Source: JACPDH01 sp041671505
Lineage (GTDB): Bacteria; Acidobacteriota; Thermoanaerobaculia; Gp7-AA8
Assembly (NCBI GenBank): GCA_041671505.1
Contig: JBAZBK010000004.1
Coordinates: 1-64,000, forward strand
Length of the DNA stretch: 64,000 nucleotides
Reading direction: 5' to 3'
Shown: piece after piece, positions 9,047 to 17,044 of the stretch
How the letters are laid out: each line of letters opens with the position of its first letter
Position numbering within the stretch: the stretch's first letter is position 1
Notes under the pieces: generated by a model
Database searches by the model: none
What the model was told of the DNA's origin: nothing
Seen by the model: only the letters and a program-made list of their open reading frames with translations
Made by a program: the position numbers and the translations under genes

Positions 9047-11203
9047 TCACGACGGCCGCAGTCTCTGCTCCTCGACCTTCGCCCTGCGCCGGTACTCCGC
9101 CGATCCCGGCCCGTCGCCGATCTGCTCGAGCGTGTGGGCGGCAAAGCGTAAGGCCGTGACCCCGGGATTCGCGCGGACCATCTGCTCCATCAGCGCATGA
9201 ACCGATCGCATGTCGCCGCGGAGAAAGTAGACGACCGCGAGATTGCCGTACGCGTTCCTGTTGCGCGGAAAGTTCGAGATCTCGCGGCGGAACGCGGCGA
9301 CCGCTTCGTCCTCGCGCTCCATTCGCGCAAGCACGTCGCCGCGCGCCGCGTCGAAGCCTTCGATCGGCCCGAGCTTCCGCGCGGCGATCTCCGCGTCGAT
9401 CTCCGCCACGTGCTTCATCGCTTCGTCGAGCTTCCCCTGCTGCGCGCAGATCTGGATGACGAGCACGAGCGCTGGTACGCGCGAGTAGCCCGCGCCGATC
9501 GCCGCGTTCGCCTCGCTCTCGGCGAGCGCGTACTCCTTCTTCGCGAGGTGCACGCGCGCGAGCAGCATGTGCGATCCCGACGGATTCACCTTCTCGCCGA
9601 GGCGCGCGTGCGCCGCCGCTTCGTCGAAGCGGTCGAGCCGGAGGAGCACCGACCCGAGCGAGAGGCCGAACTCGTTCGCAAGCGCGGGCGATATCGCGAT
9701 CGCCTGCCGATAGGCTCCAGCCGCAGCTTCGTATTCGCCGAGGAGCTCGTGGTTGCGCGCGAGCTGGTTCCAGGCGTCGGAGAATCGCGGGTTCTCCTTC
9801 AGCACCTTCTCCAGCGTCGTGATCGCGTCGCGAACACGTCCTTCCCGCTCGAGCCTCGTCGCCTCCATCATCGCAACGATCTGGCCGATCTTCTCCTTCG
9901 GATCGGGAAGCGGCCCCTCCCCGGCAGCCGCCGTCGATCCGAGGTAGCCGAGCGCCGCGAGCTTCGCAGCTTCTTCCGGGTCGACGGTTCCGGGCCCCGT
10001 CACCTCGTACTTGTAGGTCGCGAGCTCTTTCTTCATCGCCGAGTAGACGCGGCGATCGGTCTCGAGAATGTTCGTTCTCTCTTGCGGATCGTCACGAAAC
10101 GCGTAGAGCTCGGGCTTCGGCGCCTCGATGTATTGATGGTCGCTGCCGACGAGCGAGCGGAGGTCGCTCCACCCGAGATGGATGCGCGGGTAGAGCGTCT
10201 CGCTGAAGATCGTGCGAGACTCCCCTTCCTTCTGCTCGTCGAAGAGCGATCGCCCCGCAAGCTTGTCGGGGGTCGCGATCCCCGTGAGGCCGGTGATCGT
10301 CGGGAAGAGATCGACGAGCGCGACGGGACGGCTGACCGACTCGCCGGCGCGCGCCCGTTTCGGCAGCTTCACGATGAGCGGCACGTGGATCGCTTCGCGG
10401 TAGAGGAAGATCCCGTGCTCCGGCTCACCGTGCTCGTAGAGCCCTTCTCCATGGTCGGAAATGAGAATGACGATCGCGTCGTCGTAAACGCCCGACTCCT
10501 TCAGCGACGCGATGAACTTCCCGACGATGTCATCCGCCGTAGCGACCTCGGCGTCGTACGGATTCTTGTAGCGTGACGCGAACGGCTCGGGCGCCTCGTA
10601 CGGAGAATGCGGCTCGAAGACGTGGAGGAGGTAGAAGAAGCGCTCACCCTTGTGACGGGCGATCCAGTCGCTCGCGATCTCCTCGGATGTGTAGCCCGAG
10701 CGCTGGAGACTGCCGATCGGCTCGCCCGGCTTCGGCACGATGGCGTCGTCGTAGTCGTCGAAAAGGGCCCCGAGGCCGGTGCTGGAACGAAGAACATACG
10801 ACGAGATCGCCGCGCCGGTCGCGTAGCCGGCCGCCTTCAGCGTGGTCGGAATCGAAGGGCGTTTGGGGTCCTCGAGCCGGTAGCCGATGTTGTTCCGCAC
10901 GCCGTTATCCGCGGGAAGCAGCCCGGTCAGCAGCGACGCGTGCGACGGAAACGTGAGCGGGACCTGAGAGTAGGCATCGCTGAAGAGAACGCCGTCCGAG
11001 CGAAGCGCGTCGATGTTAGGCGTCTCGACGTGCTCGTATCCGTACGCAGGCAAACGGTCGGCGCGGAGCGTGTCGATCGAGATGAGAATGACCGGAGCGC
11101 CCGGATACGTCCGACGCCTCGCTCCGCGGTTGCAGGCGGAGAACGAGAGCGCGGAGGCGAGGACGAACGCGACGAGGGCGAGAATGCTGATTCGGTGGCG
11201 CAT
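9047..11203 (-). CDS. Sulfatase-fold/TPR lipoprotein, paralogue 3
   Basis: The 718-residue protein starts MRHRISILAL, followed by a hydrophobic segment and the lipobox FSAC (Cys24). Its sulfatase-fold domain has SIDTLRAD (42-49), TFPSH with Thr84 in the nucleophile position, and DHGEGLYEHG. TPR helices occupy roughly residues 430-718. The ATG at 11203 was chosen because it directly precedes the signal peptide; in-frame starts at 11239 and 11326 would add a charged, non-signal extension. Its start lies 56 bases after the stop of paralogue 4, and both follow receptor 2. The enzyme is presumably tethered to the membrane facing the periplasm or cell surface. The substrate is unknown. Confidence 0.85.
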   Translation of the reverse strand: MRHRISILALVAFVLASALSFSACNRGARRRTYPGAPVILISIDTLRADRLPAYGYEHVETPNIDALRSDGVLFSDAYSQVPLTFPSHASLLTGLLPADNGVRNNIGYRLEDPKRPSIPTTLKAAGYATGAAISSYVLRSSTGLGALFDDYDDAIVPKPGEPIGSLQRSGYTSEEIASDWIARHKGERFFYLLHVFEPHSPYEAPEPFASRYKNPYDAEVATADDIVGKFIASLKESGVYDDAIVILISDHGEGLYEHGEPEHGIFLYREAIHVPLIVKLPKRARAGESVSRPVALVDLFPTITGLTGIATPDKLAGRSLFDEQKEGESRTIFSETLYPRIHLGWSDLRSLVGSDHQYIEAPKPELYAFRDDPQERTNILETDRRVYSAMKKELATYKYEVTGPGTVDPEEAAKLAALGYLGSTAAAGEGPLPDPKEKIGQIVAMMEATRLEREGRVRDAITTLEKVLKENPRFSDAWNQLARNHELLGEYEAAAGAYRQAIAISPALANEFGLSLGSVLLRLDRFDEAAAHARLGEKVNPSGSHMLLARVHLAKKEYALAESEANAAIGAGYSRVPALVLVIQICAQQGKLDEAMKHVAEIDAEIAARKLGPIEGFDAARGDVLARMEREDEAVAAFRREISNFPRNRNAYGNLAVVYFLRGDMRSVHALMEQMVRANPGVTALRFAAHTLEQIGDGPGSAEYRRRAKVEEQRLRPS

Positions 11204-11259
11204 GGCGGCGTGGTCGATTCTACGATGCCGCCAAGCCATGCCGCCCGACCCGATGAAAA

Positions 11260-13445
11260 TCACCGCAGCCGCGCGGCCCTGCCTCGCCACGCCCGCTCCC
11301 CTGCCGGGTTGTCGGTGACGCGGCACGTATCGGCCGCGAAGAGGGCCGCGCGTCGCGTCGGATTCGCGGCGACCATTCGCTCGAGCGAACGCTCGGCGTC
11401 AGCGGGACGCCCCTGCGTCAACTGGAGGATCGAAAGGCGCGCGTAGACTTCGAGTTTTTTGGGGTGGGCGCGGATCTCATCCTCGAACGCGCGCTCCGCT
11501 TCCGGAAAGCGCTCCATCCTCGCGAGCGCATCGCCGCGTACGAAATCGAGATCGTCGACTGCTCCGAGGTTCGCCGTCTCGCGCTTCGTCGCATCGAGCA
11601 GCGAGACTGCCTCGCCGAGCCTGCCCGTTGCAACGAGGACCCGGGCGAGTTGCACCGCCGCATCGGGCTGGCGGACCGAGTCCTCCATCGCGAGCTTCGC
11701 CTCGCGCTCCGCCGTCGCCACATCGCGGCGGGTCAGCGCGATGCTGCTCAACAGCAGGTGCGCGGTACCGGGGGAGCGTTCGAGCGCCAGTCGCGCGTGA
11801 CTTNNNNNNNNNNCGCATCGTCGAGCCTCCCTTGCCCGAGAAGGAACCACCCGTACGCGCTTGCGAAACCGGAAGCGAGCGAGGGGGCGATCGCGATCGC
11901 GCGCCGGAACGCCTCGTCCGCCGAAGGTGCGTCGCCGGAGCGCTCGCACGCGATCGCGAGCCTGAACCAGGCGTCCGCAAACTGCGCGTTGCGCTCGACC
12001 ACCGACCTGTAAAGCGCGATCGCCCCGCGATAGTCGTCCGAGCGCTCGAGTTGCGAGGCGCGCTTCATCGTCTCGAGGTCGGCGACTCCATCCTTCGGAT
12101 CGAGCCGCGCCCCGTCGTCCCCGTCGCTCCGCACCGATCCGATGTAGCCGAGCGCCGCGAGCTTTGCCGCTTCCTCGGCGTTGACGTTTGCGGGGGTCTC
12201 GAACTTCGCCTCGTACGCCTGCATCGCCTGCTTCAGGCTCGCGTATTCGCGCCGTTGCTCGGCGATCGCATTCATCTTCTCCCCGGGATCGGCAACGATG
12301 TCGTAGAGCTCCGGTCGCGGCGCCTCGATGTAGTGATGGCGGTCGTCGACGAGCGAGCGGAGCTCGCTCCAGCCGAAGTGAATGCGGGGAAGATAGGTCT
12401 CGCTGTAAATCGGGACGACGGGGCTCGCGCCGCCACCGAGCAGCGACGATCCCCGGAGGCCGGCAGGAACCTTCGCGCCGACGAGCGACGCGACGGTCGG
12501 CAGTACGTCGATGAGCTGCACCGGATGCGCGACGGTCATTCCGGCGAGCCGCGAGTTCGGCAGCTTCAACATCAGCGGTACTCGGATCGTCTCTCGATAG
12601 AGGAAGAGCCCGTGCTCGCCTTCGCCGTGATCGTTGAGCCCTTCGCCGTGATCCGACAGCACGATGATGATCGCGCGATCGTAGATTCCCGACGACTTCA
12701 GGTACGCGAAGAGCTCCCCAACTACCGCGTCAGCCGTGGCGATCTCGCCGTCGTACGCACTCGCGAATCGCGATTTGAACGGCTCCGGAGGTGCGTACGG
12801 CGTGTGAGGCTCGAATAGATGGAAGAGGAAGAAGAACGGCGTTTCCTTCCTTCCGTCGATCCACGTTCGCGCGACCGCGAGCGTCGCCGGCCCCGGGCGC
12901 GACAGTTCGCCGATGCTCGTGTCGGCCTGGGCCACGAGCTTGTCGTCGTAGAAGTCGAACGCCGACGAGAGACCGGTGTCGCCTTTGAGCACGTACGCGG
13001 AGACCGCGGCGCCCGTCGCGTAGCCCGACTCGTGCAGCAACCGGGGTATCGAAGAATGCGCCGCGCTGTCGAACCGGTAACCGAGATTGTTCCTGACGCC
13101 ATGCTCCTGCGGCAGGAGCCCGGTCAGCATCGACAGGTGAGACGGCAGGGTCATCGGGCAATGCGAGTAGGCCTCCTGGAAGAGAACCGCGTCGTTTCGA
13201 AATGCATCGATCGCGGGAGTCTCGACGCCCTTGTAGCCGTAGGCTGGCAGATGATCGGCGCGAAGGGTGTCGATCGAAACGATGATGACCGGCGCGCCTG
13301 GAGTCGGCGGCCCGGAGGATGAAGTCTCCCGGGAGCCCGGGCAGGAAATCAGCGCGCCCGCGAGCAGCGCGATCGAGAAGAGTGAACGACGAGAGGCCCT
13401 ACGCACATCGACATTTTGACGCCACTCAATCGACTCGACACACAA
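11260..13445 (-). CDS. Sulfatase-fold/TPR lipoprotein, paralogue 4 (interrupted by an N gap)
   Basis: This lipoprotein (Cys35 in ALISC) has SIDTLRAD (57-64), the nucleophile segment TLPSH with Thr99, DHGEGLNDHG and C-terminal TPRs. Ten N bases at 11804-11813 split it into two frames: the upstream part reads to LDDA, the downstream part resumes at SHARLALE. Paralogues read DEA-A-x-HA at this point, so the gene is probably intact and the gap hides about one codon rather than a real frameshift. The start is taken as TTG at 13445 because a G-run ribosome-binding site (13457-13452) lies seven bases before it. GTG at 13406 is an alternative. The gene follows receptor 2 and a terminator-like hairpin. 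Confidence 0.8.
11804..11813. other. Assembly gap (10 N)
   Basis: Ten consecutive N bases lie inside the TPR region of paralogue 4. The flanking coding sequence resumes in a different frame, which fits a fixed-size placeholder of incorrect length. By comparison with paralogues, about two missing bases would restore the frame. Confidence 0.95.
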
Positions 13446-13450
13446 ATCTC

Positions 13451-13457
13451 ACCCCCC
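13451..13457 (-). promoter_or_regulatory. Ribosome-binding site supporting the TTG start of paralogue 4
   Basis: The minus strand reads GGGGGG-TGAGAT-TTG, placing a strong purine run at suitable spacing from TTG at 13445. The alternative GTG at 13406 has no comparable site. Confidence 0.45.
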
Positions 13458-13473
13458 GTCGGCACCAAAACGA

Positions 13474-13503
13474 AGAGCCCCGATCCTGGAGGATCGGGGC
13501 TCT
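13474..13503 (-). terminator. Hairpin between receptor 2 and paralogue 4
   Basis: A perfect 13-base stem (AGAGCCCCGATCC with GGATCGGGGCTCT) and a four-base loop lie 24 bases after the receptor 2 stop and only 28 bases before the lipoprotein start. On the minus strand it is followed by TCGTTTTGG. There is no space for an independent promoter, so it probably attenuates rather than ends transcription. Confidence 0.8.
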
Positions 13504-13527
13504 CGCACTACGAGTTACGCCCGGTGG

Positions 13528-16473
13528 CTAGAAGCGAACACCAAGCGAGACGCGATACGTCAGCGGCGTCTGATACTGGGTGGCCGAGGTGGCCGTCCCG
13601 AACGCCGCGGGGATCGCATAGTTGGTGCCGAGCACCGGCTTATCCGTGAACGGGTTGAACGCGATGCAACGAATCGCGGTACCCGCGCCGTCTTTGCAGT
13701 TCTTAGCCGTGCTCGTCGAGGTCGTGATCGCGGTGTTGCCGCTGATCTGCGCCTGCTCATCGAACAGGTTGATGATCTCCCCTTCGATGAAGAGGCTCAC
13801 CTTGGTGATGGGAACCGTGTAGTTGATCGCGAGGTCCGTGCGGGTCACGTCGTCCCAGCGGAACTCACCACGATCGCTGAAGAAATAGGTGACGGTGGTC
13901 GGCTCGCTGAGGTACTTCGTGCCGATGTCGGCGCCTGCGTCGGGATTGGCCCTTGCAGAGATTGTTCCCGAATAGGAGTACGGCGTGCCGGAGTCGAAGT
14001 TCTCGAGGAGGCTGACGTTCAACCCGCCAAACCGTCCGAACGAGAAGTCCGAGGAGAGCCAGAGGCGGAGCTTGTGAGTCTGATCTCCCGGCAGGTAGCC
14101 TTCCGGCCTGTTCTGAGCGAATCCCTGGTATTCGGGATACTGGAGAATCCAACCGCCGTCAGCCTGCGGGCCTCCGGCCGTGCCTTCGCCCTCGGCGTTA
14201 CCCTTGAGCTCGGACCATGTGTAGTTGCCGCCCACCGTCCAGCGAGTCCCGAAACGATACTGGCCCTGCATCGAGATTGCGTCGTAGGTGCGGAAGAGAA
14301 GATCGGTATTCCGGATGAGGGTCAGGTCGGCCCTCGCTCCGGTGTTAGGCTCGGTGACCTGGCCGGTCGACAGGTCGGTGAACCTTCCGTAGTAGTCGTT
14401 CCATTCGCGGCTGATGTAGTCGAGGCGAACGTAGCCGTTCTGCCCGATCTGCGACGCGAAGCCGATCGACCACTCGTCCATGCTCGGAGCCTTCAGGCTT
14501 CCGTCGAGCCTCGTGCTGAAGCCTCCGATGTTGACGCCGTCGGGAGTATGGAGGTCGATGTTGGTTCCGCCGTTGGCGTTGAACCAGTCGATCACGCTGC
14601 GCACGACGGTGGCGGAATCGCCGACGATCGGATCGCCGTCGTAGTACCACCAGTAATCCCAGGGGCTGCCGGCGGACGAGCCGAGGCCCTGGACGGTCTC
14701 GGCGAGACGGCCGACGTAGTTGCCGTAGCTGGCGTTGATCTTGTAGCGGCCATCGGCCTTGATGTCGTAAGTCGCGGCGAGACGGGGGCTGAACGAGCTC
14801 TCGTCAGCCGTGTCGTTCCCGGCCTGGTCGACCGCTTGTGTCTGGTCGTAACGGACGCCGATATTGAACGACCAGCGATCGTTCAGGTCCCACTTGTCGT
14901 TCGCAAAGACCGACTTGGTTTCCAGGTCGGAGCCGAGCGACGGGTAAACGACCGGCCAGTAGTCGATCTCATCGCCGGGGCCGAAGGTGAAGCTGATCGT
15001 TCCGTCGGGATTGCGAACCGCCGGTGTGTTGAAGCTGTAGACGACGAGGTTCGTGGGTGACTGGTAGTTGTTCGACTGGCGCTGCTCGGAGAAGTCTTCG
15101 AGGCCGGCCACGAGGTTGTGAGTACCGAGCGCCTGCGAGCTGACGAAGTAGGTGCCCTTGACCGTGAGCAGCTGGTTCTCGCGCGTCTCGTCGCCGCAGC
15201 TCCCGCAGAAGTAGGGGGCGTTCGCGGTGCCGGTGCCACCCACCAGCTGTCTCAGCGGTGTGCCGAGATACGGGTCGGTGTTCTCGCCGCCGAAACCGAC
15301 GAACGTGAAGCCGCGCTCCGAGTAGTTCACTTCGGTCAGGAAGTTGGAGGTCCAGATACCGGAGTAGTGTGCCGCGACGAAATCGTTCGCCTGTTCGATC
15401 TCAGGATCGAGAGCCTGGGGCTCGTAGACCCCGAGCTGGTTGTTGTTCGTCGAGCTGAAAGGATTGTCGAGATAGTTCGCGACGATGGAGTGCTTCGGGG
15501 TGATCTGTCCCGTCAGCTTGCCTTCCCATCGATCGTTCTTCGAGTCGGAGAAGATCTGCTCCGAGGTGTTGACGTAGGTCGCCCCGGCCGTGGTCCGCTC
15601 TGCCGAGCGTCCGGCAGCGAAGAACCAGAGGCGATCACGGATGATGCGGCCGCCGAGCGTCGCTTCGTAGGTTTCGTTGAGCGTGCTGTCGGCTTTCGCT
15701 TCGCCCGCCTCGCTCGAGTTTGTCCAGGCCGGATTGTCGAAGCTGTCGCGGAACGATCCGGAGAAGTCATTGCCGCCCGATTTCGTGATCGAGCTGACCA
15801 CGCCGCCGGTGAACCGGCCGTACTCGGCGGAGATCGAGCCAGTCAGAACGCTCGTTTCCTGGATGGCGTCTTCGATGAAGAGCGCTTCGGCCTGTCCACG
15901 GAGGTTTTCCTGAATATTCGCCCCGTTGACGAGGATCAGGTTGTCGTTCGCGAATCCGCCCGACATGACGAGGGCGGAACGCGGTCCGTTGCTGGTGGTG
16001 CCCGGAGCGAGCAGAGCAACCGCGGTCACCGTGCGGCCGAGAGGCAGCTCGTTGATCGTGTCCTGCTCGAAGTTGGACTGGACTTCGGTCGTCTCCATGA
16101 CGGAGGGAGCGGCCGCGGTCACGGTGATCTGCTCGGCCACGGACGAAAGCTGCATCGCCGCGTTGGCGCGGGCCGTCGCCGCGACGCCGACCTTTACCGC
16201 CTTGGTCGCGCTGCTCATCCCCTCCATCTCGAAGGAGACGGTGTATTCACCGGGAGGAAGCGCCGGGAAGTTGTAATCACCATTCACGTTCGAGACACTC
16301 ACGCGCGTGCCCTGGAGAGCAGGCGAGCTGACGGTGATGGTCACGCCCGGAAGCGGCTGACCCTCGTGCGTCACGGTTCCATTCAACGCGCCCGTCGTGC
16401 CCTGACCGATCGCCGGGATGGCGACGAGTGCGAACACGATGGCGAGCACTGCTAACTTTGAAAACAACTTCAT
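13528..16473 (-). CDS. Oar-like TonB-dependent receptor 2
   Basis: The 981-residue outer-membrane receptor has a signal peptide (MKLFSKLAVLAIVFALVAIP). A carboxypeptidase-regulatory domain (about 24-105) and a plug with AEYGRFTGGVVSSITKSGG follow, then a barrel ending in YRVSLGVRF. It carries the loop motif FCGSCGDETR and, near the C-terminus, a second Cys pair (NCKDGAG and IRCIAFNPFT), which may form a surface disulfide. It is very similar to receptor 3 over the whole length, pointing to tandem duplication. The ATG follows AGGAGGGACCT. It leads the unit containing paralogues 4 and 3. The ligand is unknown. Confidence 0.9.
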   Translation of the reverse strand: MKLFSKLAVLAIVFALVAIPAIGQGTTGALNGTVTHEGQPLPGVTITVSSPALQGTRVSVSNVNGDYNFPALPPGEYTVSFEMEGMSSATKAVKVGVAATARANAAMQLSSVAEQITVTAAAPSVMETTEVQSNFEQDTINELPLGRTVTAVALLAPGTTSNGPRSALVMSGGFANDNLILVNGANIQENLRGQAEALFIEDAIQETSVLTGSISAEYGRFTGGVVSSITKSGGNDFSGSFRDSFDNPAWTNSSEAGEAKADSTLNETYEATLGGRIIRDRLWFFAAGRSAERTTAGATYVNTSEQIFSDSKNDRWEGKLTGQITPKHSIVANYLDNPFSSTNNNQLGVYEPQALDPEIEQANDFVAAHYSGIWTSNFLTEVNYSERGFTFVGFGGENTDPYLGTPLRQLVGGTGTANAPYFCGSCGDETRENQLLTVKGTYFVSSQALGTHNLVAGLEDFSEQRQSNNYQSPTNLVVYSFNTPAVRNPDGTISFTFGPGDEIDYWPVVYPSLGSDLETKSVFANDKWDLNDRWSFNIGVRYDQTQAVDQAGNDTADESSFSPRLAATYDIKADGRYKINASYGNYVGRLAETVQGLGSSAGSPWDYWWYYDGDPIVGDSATVVRSVIDWFNANGGTNIDLHTPDGVNIGGFSTRLDGSLKAPSMDEWSIGFASQIGQNGYVRLDYISREWNDYYGRFTDLSTGQVTEPNTGARADLTLIRNTDLLFRTYDAISMQGQYRFGTRWTVGGNYTWSELKGNAEGEGTAGGPQADGGWILQYPEYQGFAQNRPEGYLPGDQTHKLRLWLSSDFSFGRFGGLNVSLLENFDSGTPYSYSGTISARANPDAGADIGTKYLSEPTTVTYFFSDRGEFRWDDVTRTDLAINYTVPITKVSLFIEGEIINLFDEQAQISGNTAITTSTSTAKNCKDGAGTAIRCIAFNPFTDKPVLGTNYAIPAAFGTATSATQYQTPLTYRVSLGVRF

Positions 16474-16640
16474 AGGTCCCTCCTAAAGGTATCGACTGGC
16501 GTCGGGATCGTCCCGACGTGCCCGATGTTGCACAAATCGTTCCCCTTCGTTCCCGATCTGCATGCGAAGTTAAACGCTTCGTTGCACAAGTGTAACTCCA
16601 ATGGCACCCGATCGGCACCGAGGTTCGGATTCGCGTTTCT
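16474..16640 (-). promoter_or_regulatory. Leader of receptor 2 with conserved block and hairpin
   Basis: On the minus strand GGTGCCATT (16608-16600) lies about 127 bases before the ATG, matching receptors 1 and 3. A hairpin CGTCGGGA/TCCCGACG (16518-16500) lies about 27 bases before the ATG and just upstream of the AGGAGGGA ribosome-binding site; receptor 3 has a weaker version. These blocks may set promoter position and translation. The assignment rests on comparison of the three leaders only. Confidence 0.4.
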
Positions 16641-16988
16641 GGTCGATTTTCACCGTTACGCCGTATAGCGCTTCACCGCTCTCGCCCCGCAGGCGTCACC
16701 CGACCGAGCCAGCTCCATCGGGAGCTTCATGATCGAATCCGACTGATCGCCGCGAATGCAACCGCGCGCCTTGTGACAGGGTGCGCGGCGAAATCTCGCA
16801 AGCCCGCACGCCCTGACGACGCGGCGAGTCTCTCCGCACGGGAGACATGCGCGCGGTGCCAAGCATCACATGATTCGTGTGACCGTCGAGCACGGTTTAC
16901 GAGCGCTTCACGCAGCCGGATCACATCGTGTGGTGCGCGTGTGCTGGATTTAGGCGGTCTCGCCGCGCGCCTTCGCGTCAGGAATCAA
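16641..16988. other. Spacer between receptor 3 terminator and receptor 2 leader
   Basis: Only short, mutually overlapping frames without ribosome-binding sites or recognisable domains occur here. I see no gene, repeat or RNA in it. Confidence 0.4.
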
Positions 16989-17018
16989 AGAGCCCCGATC
17001 CCGAAGGACCGGGGCTCT
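16989..17018 (-). terminator. Terminator of receptor 3
   Basis: A 13-base stem (AGAGCCCCGATCC with GGACCGGGGCTCT, one G-U-compatible mismatch) and a four-base loop lie 26 bases after the receptor 3 stop. Its sequence is nearly the same as the hairpin after receptor 2, consistent with duplication of gene plus terminator. Here no lipoprotein gene follows. Confidence 0.8.
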
Positions 17019-17044
17019 CGATGACTAAACCGCGTCGATGAATC

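Noticed and set aside
11260..13445. Paralogue 4 as a frameshifted pseudogene
   Set aside because: The frame change coincides exactly with the N placeholder, and both sides align with intact paralogues.
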